Assembly: GCA_021732025.1 (NCBI GenBank)
Contig: JAKFVU010000049.1
Coordinates: 1-32,512 of the forward strand
Source: Candidatus Obscuribacterales bacterium
GTDB taxonomy: Bacteria; Cyanobacteriota; Vampirovibrionia; Obscuribacterales; Obscuribacteraceae
DNA length: 32,512 bases
Direction of reading: 5' to 3'
A program made the position numbers and the translations under genes. A model generated the notes under the pieces. It was not told where the DNA came from. It did no database searches and saw only the letters and a program-made list of their open reading frames with translations. This document shows, one piece after another, positions 15,849 through 25,300 of this stretch. The first letter of the stretch is position 1, and each line of letters begins with the position of its first letter.

Positions 15849-18065
15849 TTAATCGAACTGGCCAGTTGCTTCTATTTTTTTGTTTCTGTTTTGCAGCCAA
15901 TTTCGTTTATCGTGGTCAAAAATTACTGTGTGTGGAAGTGCCCTGCAAAGGCGCTCTTTGTCCTGATCGCTCCAATGATTGAGACTTAAGTTTAGATGGT
16001 CCAGGCCTTTGATTGCTGCCATTGTCGGAATGACAGCAGCTGTAATTTTTCTGCAACCATGAATTTGCAAAAGCTTGAGGTTGTTCAGCTTGGTTAGGGG
16101 CTTGAGATCTTTATCATTGAGGTTGCTTTTGTTAATGGTTAGTTTGCCCAATTTTGGCAGTGTGCTCAAAACTTCAATATCGGAGCCGCTAAGGTTGCTA
16201 CCTGAAAGTGTCAAATAGCGGGCGTTTTGTGAATTGCGCATGGCCTTGACGAGAGCTGAGACGTTCTGATTGTTTTCGAAATTGATACGACTTAGGCGTT
16301 GAGGTATGGCAGTAACAGCAAGGACTTCGCCAGTTATGTTGGTCTCTTCAGCACTTAAGAATGTTAGATTTTTCAATTTTTCTAAAGCGGGAACGCAAGC
16401 GTTCGTGACTTCGTTGTGGCCCATTCTGAGCTCGCTTAGAGAGGTAATTTGACCGATATTGTTAATGGCGTCATCACGTAAGCCATCAGTGGCTTGACAG
16501 ACAATCATTTGAAAATCACCGTCTTGAAAACGCTTAAGTATGGCGCTGTGAGTGGCCGCTTCTTGACTAATAGTTAGCTCTCGAGGCTCATTTTCTGGTA
16601 AATCGAAAGTGCCTTGGGCTACTTGAACTGGTCTGTTGCTAGTGCCATATTTTATCGTGCCCAATACCAAGTCTTTAGGCAGTGTGAAATGGCGGCGAGC
16701 ATTTGCTCCTTTGCCAATTACCTTACTGAAGAGTGGCTTGTTAGGTCCAATCTCAGGTGCCCAAGCCGAGTCTTGCTGTTTGGCATAGGTGAGAGTCTCA
16801 TCATCATAGTTTCGAGCAGGAACTGGTTGAGCAACTATTGCTGAAGATGAGCTGTCAGTCACCATAGAGCTAGCTTCATTTTGGTTCACTGCGACGGTTC
16901 GTCCGCCCTTGCTCTTTGGCTGGGGTGAAAGCATTAAACAGGTGATTAGCCCTGCGGCAACGATTAGTAAAGTTACTGCAACTGCGGGTTTGATTAAGGT
17001 TCTAGCTCTCTCTGTCAGGCTGAGATCTTGGTCAAGTTCGTCTGGGTCTAGTTCGTTTTGGTCTAGTTCGTCTGGGCCGTCGATATATTGGTTAGTTGAA
17101 TTCGGCGTCAGCGGCCTCATGCTTGACCGTTCTAACAAGAGCAAGTCTTTAGCAGTTTGGGCTAGAGATTGGTAGCGCCGGTCTGGCGATTTCTCTAGCA
17201 TTTTGGCAATGATGCGCTCTAGTTCTCGGGGATACTCTATTTCGCCCTTACTGACTTCTTCTAAAGTTGGCGCAGTATCGAACTGATGCATAGACGTGGT
17301 TTCAACAGCGCTGCGGCCAATGAAAGGGGCCCGGCCGGTGAGGGCTTCGAAGAAAGTAATGCCGGTTGAGTAGATATCGGTGCGGTGGTCCAGAGGAGAG
17401 CCAATGCATTGTTCTGGGCTCATATAGAGCGGGCTGCCAAATATTTCACCCGGCCTCGTCAGGCTTTGCCTTTCTCCGTCAAAACTTAGTTTAGCGATGC
17501 CGAAGTCGACAATCTTGATGGCGCCGCTGGGCTCTTTTAATAGCATTATGTTGGCAGGTTTGATATCGCGATGAATGATGCCGCGATCGTGTGCGTAGGC
17601 TAGGCCCGCACAAATTTGGCGGAAGATGGGCAGGGCCTGCTCAACGGCCAAAGTGTCTTCTCGATCTAAGTAATCTGCCAGTGACTCTCCAATTAGGAGA
17701 TCCATGGCGTAGTAGGGCACGCCATCTTTGGTTTGGTTCATGTCATAGATTTTGACTATGTTCGGGTGATCGAGCCTAGCGATGGCTTGGGCTTCTGTTT
17801 GAAAGCGTCGCCAAATGATTTCAGAAATTTGATCTGCGCGTAAGACTTTTAAGGCTAACTCTTTGGCCAGCAACTGATGCTCAACGCGGTAAACATAGCC
17901 CATTCCGCCTTGACCGAGAAAATCAATTATCTTGTATGTGCCACCCAGCAAGTCCCCGGGGGCCAGGCTACTATTGCCAGGCAGAGACTTTACTAGGCCA
18001 GCACTAGATATACCGGCATTAATCTGGCCGGCAGTGAGTGTCTTATTGTTTTCCTGGTTTTCCAA
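15849..18065 (-). CDS. Transmembrane Ser/Thr kinase with C-terminal LRR-like region
   Basis: A 738-residue protein. The cytosolic kinase domain (about 43-310) has GQGGMG, ALK with Lys73, HRDIKPAN with Asp167, DFGIAK and GSPLYMSPEQ. A juxtamembrane segment carries a pentad repeat (DELDQ/NELDP), then a membrane helix at about 360-382. The external part (385-738) ends in leucine-rich-repeat-like units (SLSELRMGHNEVT, LTFLSAEETNITG, ARYLTLSGSNLSG, LGKLTINKSNL, LKLLQIHGCRKIT, LDHLNLSLNHW). An LRR sensor outside a kinase suggests binding of a protein or glycan ligand, as in eukaryotic receptor kinases, though the ligand is unknown. The start is TTG with a strong GGGGGAG site about 11 bases upstream. 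It begins 63 bp after the amidohydrolase stop. Confidence 0.93.
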   Translation of the reverse strand: MENQENNKTLTAGQINAGISSAGLVKSLPGNSSLAPGDLLGGTYKIIDFLGQGGMGYVYRVEHQLLAKELALKVLRADQISEIIWRRFQTEAQAIARLDHPNIVKIYDMNQTKDGVPYYAMDLLIGESLADYLDREDTLAVEQALPIFRQICAGLAYAHDRGIIHRDIKPANIMLLKEPSGAIKIVDFGIAKLSFDGERQSLTRPGEIFGSPLYMSPEQCIGSPLDHRTDIYSTGITFFEALTGRAPFIGRSAVETTSMHQFDTAPTLEEVSKGEIEYPRELERIIAKMLEKSPDRRYQSLAQTAKDLLLLERSSMRPLTPNSTNQYIDGPDELDQNELDPDELDQDLSLTERARTLIKPAVAVTLLIVAAGLITCLMLSPQPKSKGGRTVAVNQNEASSMVTDSSSSAIVAQPVPARNYDDETLTYAKQQDSAWAPEIGPNKPLFSKVIGKGANARRHFTLPKDLVLGTIKYGTSNRPVQVAQGTFDLPENEPRELTISQEAATHSAILKRFQDGDFQMIVCQATDGLRDDAINNIGQITSLSELRMGHNEVTNACVPALEKLKNLTFLSAEETNITGEVLAVTAIPQRLSRINFENNQNVSALVKAMRNSQNARYLTLSGSNLSGSDIEVLSTLPKLGKLTINKSNLNDKDLKPLTKLNNLKLLQIHGCRKITAAVIPTMAAIKGLDHLNLSLNHWSDQDKERLCRALPHTVIFDHDKRNWLQNRNKKIEATGQFD
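17028..17072 (-). repeat. Three tandem 15-bp units in the kinase juxtamembrane coding region
   Basis: Three consecutive 15-base units with few differences (TTGGTCAAGTTCGTC, TGGGTCTAGTTCGTT, TTGGTCTAGTTCGTC on the plus strand) encode the acidic pentad DELDQ/NELDP. Fifteen is a multiple of three, so copy-number change would keep the frame. The repeat sits just before the membrane helix and probably acts as an extendable acidic spacer. Confidence 0.8.
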
Positions 18066-18128
18066 GATTGCTAGATCTCCCCCCGCCTATTATTCCCAGC
18101 CAAGAGGAAATTTTCTGCCGCAAGCCGC

Positions 18129-19910
18129 TCAAAAAGAGAGAGTGCTGTCTTTGTACACGGGTTTTCCATCAAGCAAGGTGAGGATTACTTTGGCGCTAGC
18201 TATTTCATCTTTAGGGATGGTGAAAATATTTTTGTCGAGCATCACTAAATCTGCACACTTGCCAAGTTCGAGGCTGCCTGTGTGGTTCTCCGAATGATTA
18301 ACGTAGGCACCGCCTGTGGTGTAGGCTTTGGCTATATCGTTAAGGTCTAAGGCCTCGCTTGGGTTTAAGGCTGGCTCTAGAGCGCTATTTTTTGGCTTGG
18401 GTGCTTGCCTAGTTACTGCCGTCTGCATTGCCTCAAGGGGGTTAAGTGTCGATACTGTCCAGTCTGATCCGGCCGCTAGTCGCGCGCCCGCTTGCTTTAG
18501 GCTTTTAAATGGATAGACTCTATTCATTCGTTCTTTGCCTAGAAGTGGGGCAGTAAGCTCTTTGATGTAAGCATCTTGATAGGCCCAGGCCGCTTGGCAG
18601 TTGGCGCTAACATTTAGCTCGGCAAAGCGACCGAGATCTGGCGGCGCCACTAATTGCACGTGAGCAATTTGGTGGCGCAAATCACCGCCTTTAGGCAGAG
18701 CGGCAAAAGCATCGAGTGCGGCTCGCACTGCTTGATCACCGATGGCGTGAATGTGTAATTGAAAGCCGCGATTGGCTAGTTCTTTTACTGTGTTTTTTAA
18801 TTGTTCGGGAGTGAAGTTCAGTCCTTGATTCTTTTCATTATCTTTTAGCCTATCGCGCGAACTGTCGCTATAAGGCTCTAACAAAGCTGCTGTGTGTGAT
18901 TCGACAACGCCATCTGCAAAAATTTTGGCGCTATGGGCTGAGAGACGTTCGTACTTAGAGTACTTTTTAGCATCTGCCTCAATTTGTTGATAGGCTTTGG
19001 CGGACATGGTGCCAGTGTGTAGTGCTGCTACAACTTTCAAGTTGAGTTTTTTATGTTGAGCCAGATCATAATATGCGGTGATCACTTCGGGGTTGGCGTG
19101 TGCTTCTTGAGCCGACGTGATGCCGAACGAATTGGCTAAGGTGATGGCTTTTTCTAAGGCCGCACTGCGCTCTTTTAAAGACAGTACTGGCAATACCTTC
19201 TGAGCTAAAGCCAAGGCACCCTCTCGCAAACAGCCGTTAGGTTGTCCCTGCTCATCGAGTTCGATTATGCCACCGCAGGTGGTTTTGCTTGTGCTGGTTA
19301 TCTTTGCTAGTTGCAATGCCTTGCTATTCAACCAAGCTGAGTGACCATCTTCGGCGTAGACAAGTATGGGTTGGCTGCTCGAGATTTGGTCTAGTATTTG
19401 ACGGGTCAACGGCTCTTTCATAACAGCTGGCAGTGGCAATCCTGCTGCTAAGATCCAGCCTCCTGAATTCTTTTCGTCGCGCCATTTTTGCAGTAGTGCT
19501 AGCACTTCTGCTCTATTTTTCGCTGAGTTCAATCGACACTGCAATAGCTCAGCACCGCCTTCTGCCAGGTGAACGTGGCAGTCGTGAAAGCCAGGCATGA
19601 TCAGCCTTGCCTCAGCATCAAAAATCTTGGTGGAAGGTCCTGCTAGCTTAACAGCCTCTTGGTCGCTGCCAATTTGGACAATGCGTCCCTTGCGAATTGT
19701 TATGGCGCTTTGCCACTGAGGTTCAGCACTTGTATAGATTTTTGCGTTTTTGATGATCAAATCGGCTTGATCAACATTGTTCTTTGACTGGCTAGCAAGG
19801 CTTGGTGACAGTGCGAAATTGCAAAGTGCTGCAGCCAAGCAAACAATAAGTTGACCGTTGAGTTTTCGGCTCGAAGTCGTTGGCCGCAGGCACTTAGTAT
19901 TTTTCAGCAC
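18129..19910 (-). CDS. Exported amidohydrolase, YtcJ/Amidohydro_3 type
   Basis: A metal-dependent hydrolase of 593 residues. A Sec signal peptide (hydrophobic core LIVCLAAALCNFAL, cleavage near SLAS-QS) is followed by a short beta-sandwich strand set (ADLIIKNAKIYTS) and the barrel. Seen: the HxH metal motif GFHDCHVHL (His112, His114), HIHAIGDQA, HQIAHVQL, GSDWTVS and the C-terminal GSLELGKCADLVMLD, all typical of this subgroup and its usual length. It probably cleaves an amide, urea or formamide-type bond in the periplasm; the substrate is not evident. The start is GTG with AGGAA seven bases upstream. It follows the 53-residue membrane peptide gene by 62 bp, so both may share one promoter. 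Confidence 0.92.
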   Translation of the reverse strand: MLKNTKCLRPTTSSRKLNGQLIVCLAAALCNFALSPSLASQSKNNVDQADLIIKNAKIYTSAEPQWQSAITIRKGRIVQIGSDQEAVKLAGPSTKIFDAEARLIMPGFHDCHVHLAEGGAELLQCRLNSAKNRAEVLALLQKWRDEKNSGGWILAAGLPLPAVMKEPLTRQILDQISSSQPILVYAEDGHSAWLNSKALQLAKITSTSKTTCGGIIELDEQGQPNGCLREGALALAQKVLPVLSLKERSAALEKAITLANSFGITSAQEAHANPEVITAYYDLAQHKKLNLKVVAALHTGTMSAKAYQQIEADAKKYSKYERLSAHSAKIFADGVVESHTAALLEPYSDSSRDRLKDNEKNQGLNFTPEQLKNTVKELANRGFQLHIHAIGDQAVRAALDAFAALPKGGDLRHQIAHVQLVAPPDLGRFAELNVSANCQAAWAYQDAYIKELTAPLLGKERMNRVYPFKSLKQAGARLAAGSDWTVSTLNPLEAMQTAVTRQAPKPKNSALEPALNPSEALDLNDIAKAYTTGGAYVNHSENHTGSLELGKCADLVMLDKNIFTIPKDEIASAKVILTLLDGKPVYKDSTLSF

Positions 19911-19972
19911 AGTCTAATTCCTATATTTGCTAAATATTTCTAGCAAGTATAGGCTGCTGCTTTCTTTTTTTA

Positions 19973-20134
19973 TTAGTTGTTTTCTGCCAGGTATGCGCTT
20001 TTGAGCGCCACGTATGCCACTACGCCGTAGATAGCAAAGAGTATGAGAAATCCGATAAGAGGAAATTTCATTGCCACTTTGAAGAATGGTCGAACCAACA
20101 TATCGAAGAAAAGAATTCCGGTGGCAGCGCTCAT
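19973..20134 (-). CDS. Small single-helix membrane protein (53 residues)
   Basis: A short reading frame with ATG at 20134 and TAA at 19973. The product begins MSAATGILFFDMLVRPFFKV, continues with one strong hydrophobic helix (about 25-43) and ends AYLAENN. A basic amphipathic N-terminus, a single helix and a short polar tail are typical of small membrane proteins that regulate or stabilise larger partners. AGGT lies 8 bases before the ATG. It is the only plausible coding frame between the TetR and amidohydrolase genes, is on their strand, and stands 62 bp before the amidohydrolase start. I do not recognise a family. An alternative longer frame here (to about 20177) has poor composition and was not used. 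Confidence 0.6.
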   Translation of the reverse strand: MSAATGILFFDMLVRPFFKVAMKFPLIGFLILFAIYGVVAYVALKSAYLAENN

Positions 20135-20186
20135 TATTGAAACCTGTTGATATCGTCACTATGATCAATATCAGCATGGGGCCGCG

Positions 20187-20205
20187 AGGTTAAGCTCTGG
20201 TTAAG
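20187..20205 (-). promoter_or_regulatory. Pho-box-like tandem repeat
   Basis: On the minus strand the sequence is CTTAACCA-GAG-CTTAACCT: two 8-base units at 11-base period, 52 bp upstream of the small membrane protein ATG. Known: PhoB-type boxes are direct repeats at 11-base period, and the cyanobacterial version has CTTAACCT-like units. Here only two units are clear; the segment upstream is degenerate. Phosphate control of the small protein/amidohydrolase operon is therefore a hypothesis. Confidence 0.4.
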
Positions 20206-20257
20206 GGCTTATGTACTCATACGAAAGATTGCCCGCTTATTTCTTTTATTCGTCTTC

Positions 20258-20863
20258 TTAAACTGTTTTCGCTTTGATACCGCTGACTAAGATGTCAACG
20301 CAAGTCTGCAATCGTTCAACCAGCGAATCTTTGCAGCCTAGCTGTAACCAGGTAATTTTTTCGCTAAAGCTCATTAGTGCTAAGTAACGCCCGATGCGAT
20401 TGGCGTCAATATCATTGCGCAATTCACCTGAGACAATGCCGCGTTCTAATATGTCAATCATCGCTTGGGCTGCTGGGCAGTCGCTTTCACTATCGGCCTG
20501 AGAACAGGCATTTAGTGGAACAGTCTTTTCGGACAAGAGAACTTTGAACAGTTCGCTGTTCTCTTCTGTCCAGCGGCCAAGGTCAGTGGCCAAGAGTTTT
20601 AGGGTGCTGATAGCGCCAGCATTTTTGTGCTCGGGTTGGTTGATACGTTCTAAAGCAGACTCAAGTACGCGGTTGTGCAAACCCGTTAACAGGTCTTCTT
20701 TAGCCTTAAAGTAACCATAGAAAGTTACCTTAGATATTTGTGCTAAATCAGCTATTTGGTCGACAGTGGTTTCGCCATATCCGCGCTCGCGAAACAGCTT
20801 TTCGGCGGCATTGAGCAGACTTTCTTTTGTACTGGCTTTCTTCTTTTCACGCAGACCAGGCAC
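20258..20863 (-). CDS. TetR-family transcriptional regulator
   Basis: A 201-residue repressor-type regulator. The N-terminal HTH runs from STKESLLNAAEKLFRERGYGETTVDQIADLAQISKVTFYGYFKAKEDLL, the standard TetR signature; the remaining helices form the ligand and dimer domain (TetR_C). The GTG at 20863 is chosen because GGGAG lies 7 bases upstream; a TTG ten codons earlier lacks such a site. The gene is transcribed away from the RND adaptor-pump operon, and regulators so placed generally repress that operon and themselves until an effector binds. The effector is unknown. Confidence 0.93.
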   Translation of the reverse strand: MPGLREKKKASTKESLLNAAEKLFRERGYGETTVDQIADLAQISKVTFYGYFKAKEDLLTGLHNRVLESALERINQPEHKNAGAISTLKLLATDLGRWTEENSELFKVLLSEKTVPLNACSQADSESDCPAAQAMIDILERGIVSGELRNDIDANRIGRYLALMSFSEKITWLQLGCKDSLVERLQTCVDILVSGIKAKTV

Positions 20864-20999
20864 TTTGAATCTCCCAGATGTTTCCAAGCTCAAATGTAAT
20901 GCAGACCAACTAAATTGCAGTTCAAATATATGGTTGGCGATCTTAATAGCTGTCCAATTTAACCGCTATCAATAGTTTACTGTGGTAAAGTTTTTCACA

Positions 21000-21039
21000 T
21001 AACCTTTCCGTTTGGTTAGCTATTCAGTTGTTATCAACT
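21000..21039. promoter_or_regulatory. Candidate operator inverted repeats between TetR and RND operon
   Basis: Two small dyads lie in the divergent region: TAACC-9 bases-GGTTA (21000-21018) and AGTTG-TTAT-CAACT (21026-21039). The positions suit a TetR-dimer operator close to the efflux-operon promoter. Arms are only five bases, so either could be chance. No confident -35/-10 pair could be set. Confidence 0.3.
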
Positions 21040-21085
21040 AAACTAGGTTTTGCTCGTTGAGCCGTTGTTTCAAAGGAAACCCATT

Positions 21086-22333
21086 GTGAGAATTCAAACC
21101 TCTCAAATCGTTCAATATTCGGTTGCTTTAGCTACTTCACTTAGCTTCTTTTTGTTGCCGTTCTCGCTAACTGGCTGTAGCCGTGAAGCGTCGCAGGGTG
21201 CTGCGCCTCCACCAGCAACGCCAGTTAAGATCGCAGAGGTGATCTCAAAAGCAATCAGCGAGACATCAACTTATGTTGGCACTCTTAAGTGCCGCAAATC
21301 GGTAACCATTAGGCCTCGCGTATCGGGCTATCTCACTCAAATATATGTGCGCTCGGGCGATATCGTTAAGGCTGGAACTATCTTGCTTGAAGTTGATCCC
21401 GCTAAAGAACAAGAAGCGCTTAACACGCAGCTAGCCTCACTCGAATCGAACAAAGCTGAGAAAACCAGCGCTGAAGAAAAGCTGCGTTCACTTAAAGCTG
21501 ATCGCACTGCCAAAGTTGCTAATTTAGAATTCGCTCGCAGCCAACACAAGCGCTATTCAGATTTGAGCAAAGAGGGTGCTGTTGCTCAAGAGAGTGTTGA
21601 TCAGTACTCTAATCAATTGAAAGCAGCAGAGGCCGATCTAAATTCTATCGACGCTCAGATTCGCTCGCAAGATGCTGTCATCAACAAATCAGGCAAGCTC
21701 TTGCAGCAGAGTGCTTCGCAAACCAAGCAAGAGCGTTTGCAGCTTGCTTATCACCGCGTTCTTTCACCTTTTGAAGGAGTAGTTGGCGATATCCCAGTCA
21801 AGCTTGGTCAATATGTCGAGCCTTCAAGCGACCTTACCACTATCGATCAGAGCCGTCCGTTAGAAGTTTATGTCTATGTGCCGGCAGAGCAAGCATCACG
21901 TTTGCGCAAAGGTATGTCGATGAACATGATCGATAGTGATGGCAAACCATTAGGTGATTGCTCAATCTTCTTTATTTCTCCGCAAGTAGATGACCGCAAT
22001 CAGTCAGTGTTGGTGAAAGCACTGTTCGGCAATGAGGCTGAAAAGTTGCGCTCTAATCAACAAGTAACAACAAAAATTGTCTGGGAAACCAAACAAAGAC
22101 TAATGGTGCCAACTAATTCGGTTACTCACATAAGCGGTCAAGACTTTGTCTTTGTCGCTGCCGAAGAAAAACCAGGTAGCGGATTCTATGTAGCTAAGCA
22201 AAGGCCAGTTCAGCTCGGTGACATCTACGAGAACAATTACGTGGTGCAGAGTGGCCTCAAAGGCTCTGAGCAGATTGTTGTTTCTAATGTGCAGAATCTC
22301 TACGAAGGTGCTGCCCTGGCTGCAGGTAAGTAA
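21086..22333 (+). CDS. RND efflux periplasmic adaptor lipoprotein (MFP family)
   Basis: A 415-residue adaptor of a tripartite RND pump. The start GTG at 21086 has AAAGGA 8 bases upstream and directly gives a lipoprotein signal peptide with lipobox LTGC (about residue 31), so the mature protein is anchored in the inner membrane. Then follow the first lipoyl half (ATPVKIAEV...SGYLTQIYVRSGDIVKAGTILLEVDP), a Lys/Glu/Gln-rich coiled-coil hairpin (about 115-215), the second lipoyl half (LSPFEGVVGDIPVKLGQYVEP) and beta-barrel/membrane-proximal domains. Its TAA overlaps the ATG of the pump gene (TAATG), ensuring paired synthesis. Confidence 0.95.
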   Translation: MRIQTSQIVQYSVALATSLSFFLLPFSLTGCSREASQGAAPPPATPVKIAEVISKAISETSTYVGTLKCRKSVTIRPRVSGYLTQIYVRSGDIVKAGTILLEVDPAKEQEALNTQLASLESNKAEKTSAEEKLRSLKADRTAKVANLEFARSQHKRYSDLSKEGAVAQESVDQYSNQLKAAEADLNSIDAQIRSQDAVINKSGKLLQQSASQTKQERLQLAYHRVLSPFEGVVGDIPVKLGQYVEPSSDLTTIDQSRPLEVYVYVPAEQASRLRKGMSMNMIDSDGKPLGDCSIFFISPQVDDRNQSVLVKALFGNEAEKLRSNQQVTTKIVWETKQRLMVPTNSVTHISGQDFVFVAAEEKPGSGFYVAKQRPVQLGDIYENNYVVQSGLKGSEQIVVSNVQNLYEGAALAAGK

Positions 22334-25300
22334 TGTTTGTTGATTTCTTTATTCGTCGGCCGATTTTTGCAACGGTCTGCGCTCTCATAATTATTCTAGC
22401 TGGCGCTGTCAGCATTCCCACTTTGCCACTGGCCGAATACCCTGATATTTCGCCACCCAAAGTCTCAGTAACCTCAGCTTATACCGGTGCTTCAGCAGCG
22501 GTTGTTGAATCGGCTGTGACAACGCCACTTGAGCAAGCCATTAACGGCGCCCAAAGCATCAAGTACATTACTTCTACTAGCGGCAATGACGGCACTTCTA
22601 CAATTAATATCAACTTCGATCTTGGTCGCGACGTCGACCTTGCCGCTGTTGATGTACAAAGCAGAATTTCGTCAGCTCAAGGGCGCTTGCCAGAAGAGGT
22701 GAAGCGCACCGGCGTCACCGTGGCAAAAGTATCAAACTCATTTGTCTTGGCTATCGGTATTCTCACTCCCGATGATCGCTACTCTAGTCAGTTTCTCAGT
22801 AACTATGCCGATATCTACATCAAAGACGCTCTCAAGCGCGTTAAGGGTGTGGGTGATGTGCGCATATTTGGTGAACGAAAATATTCGATGCGTCTCTGGT
22901 TAGACCCTACAAAGCTCGTAAACAAAGGTGTTACTCCCCAAGACGTTGTTGCCGCTGTGGGCGAGCAGAACGTACAGGTTGCTGCCGGGCAGATTGGTCA
23001 AGCACCGCTGCCACCTGGACAGCTTTTCCAAATGAGTATTCGTGCTCAAGGACGCCTTAAGAACGCTGAAGAGTTCGAGAACATTATCATTCGCAATGGC
23101 TCTGATGGCCAGCTGGTACGCCTCAAAGATGTCGGCCGCGCTGAACTTGGTGCCGAAGACTATGGCAACGTGGTGCGCTTTAGAGGCAAAGAAGCTGTTG
23201 GTATTGGTGTCTTTCAACGACCTGGCTCTAATGCTCTAGAGATTGCAAGTGGCGTGCGAGCCGAGATGGAACGGCTTTCTAAGCGCTTTCCCCCTGGCAT
23301 GAAACATGAGTTCGCTTTTGATACCACCTTGTCAGTACGCGAATCAATTAAAGAAGTATTGATTACTTTGGCTCAAGCCATTGGCTTGGTTGTACTCGTT
23401 ATCTTCGTTTTCTTGCAAAGCTGGCGCTCTACTCTAATACCGGTAATTACCATTCCTGTGTCGTTAATAGGCACCTTTGCGGTGATGAAGGTACTCGATT
23501 TTTCTATCAACACCCTCACCTTATTTGGTATCACTCTGGCCACTGGATTGGTCGTAGACGATGCCATTGTTGTTATTGAAAACATCACGCGATTTATCAA
23601 CGAAAAACACATGTCGCCCAGGCAAGCCGCTTCTGAAGCCATGGCCGAAGTTACTGGCGCTGTAATTGCCATATCACTAGTACTCGGGGCTGTGTTCGTG
23701 CCGGTGGCCTTCTTCCCTGGTACCACCGGGCAACTCTACAAACAGTTTGCTTTGACCATTGCTATCTCGGTGGCTATTTCTACCTTTAACGCCCTCACTC
23801 TGACACCGGCCTTGTCGGCTCTGTGGCTGAAAGAAGGAGAGCATGGTGGCGGTAAATTCTTCAAACCCATCAACTGGGTGATAGACTCAACGCGCAATTT
23901 TTATACTGCAACATTGGGCTTAGTGCTAAAGGTCAAACCCCTGGTGTTGATCGTTTTTGCCCTCTTGCTCGGTGGCACCTACTGGCTCTCAAAAGAAGTA
24001 CCAACAGCATTTATTCCTAATGAAGATGTCGGCTACTTCATTGTTATTTTGCAAGCACCCGAGGGCGTTTCGGTTAACTACACCTTGAACGTCTTGAAGA
24101 AACTAGAAAAAGAGTTAGACAAGTGCCCTGAGATCGTATCTTCGTTCGGCATCGCCGGATTCAGCTTCTCAGGCACTAACCCTAATAACGGTATCGTCTT
24201 CTGCAGTCTCAAACCTTGGCACGACCGCCATGGCGAAGAGCACAGCTTGGGTGGCATTATTAACCGCTTGCGCGGACCGTTCGGGGCCATCACCGAGGCC
24301 ATGGTCATTCCTGTCAACCCTCCTGCCATTCAAGGCTTGGGCAACTTCGGCGGCTTCGCTTTCGAGCTGCAAGATCTCTATGGCACAGACATTAATCGCT
24401 TGGCGCAAACCACCATGCAAATAATGATGCAGGGCAATCAAGACAAACAGCTGCGCGGTGTCTTCTCGACATTTACGGCCAGCAGCCCGCAACTAATAGC
24501 CGAGGTGCTGCGCGATAAAGCTAGAGCACTTAATATTTTGATTGGCGATATCTTCAGCACGCTACAAATATTTCTTGGTTCGCAGTACGTCAACGACTTT
24601 GACTTGGGCAACCGCATTTATCGCGTCTATGTTCAGGCCGATTCCATGTTCAGGGCTAATCCGCGCAATATTGACGAATTTTATGTGCGTTCCCAAACGG
24701 GACAAATGGTGCGCATGAGCAACCTGGTAAAAATTGAGCGTACAACTGCGGCGCAAACAATTAACCACTACAATCTTTTCCGCTCGGCTGAAGTGAACGG
24801 ATCGACTGCACCTGGCGTCAGCTCGGGTCAGGCATTGGCTGCTATGGAAGCTCTGGCCAAGCGCGTTCTGCCACAAGGCATGAGCTATGAATGGTCGGGT
24901 ATTTCGCTAGAAGAGAAAGAAAGCGGCCCCCAAGGCACAATTTTGTTTATGCTCGGAATCATTGTGGTCTTCTTGGTTCTGGCGGCTCAGTATGAGAGCT
25001 TTGTCGACCCGGTGATTATTCTATTGTCTGTACCGCTGGCTATGATGGGAGCGCTTTTGGCTCAATATCTGCGCCATTTAGACAATGACGTATTTTGCCA
25101 GATCGGGCTGGTAATGCTCGTTGGCCTCGCTAGTAAAAACGCAATTTTGATTGTTGAGTTTGCCAATCACTTGAAGTTGTCTGGCATGAGCCCAGAAGAG
25201 GCGGTAAAAGGAGCTTGCGAAACGCGCTTTAGACCGATACTTATGACTTCATTGGCTTTCGTTTCTGGTATTTTGCCTTTGGTGTTCGCGACCGGCGCCG

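Noticed and set aside
19914..20177. 87-codon minus frame in the gap after the TetR gene
   Set aside because: Composition is unlike a real protein, and the 53-codon frame beside it has a better start, hydrophobic profile and spacing.
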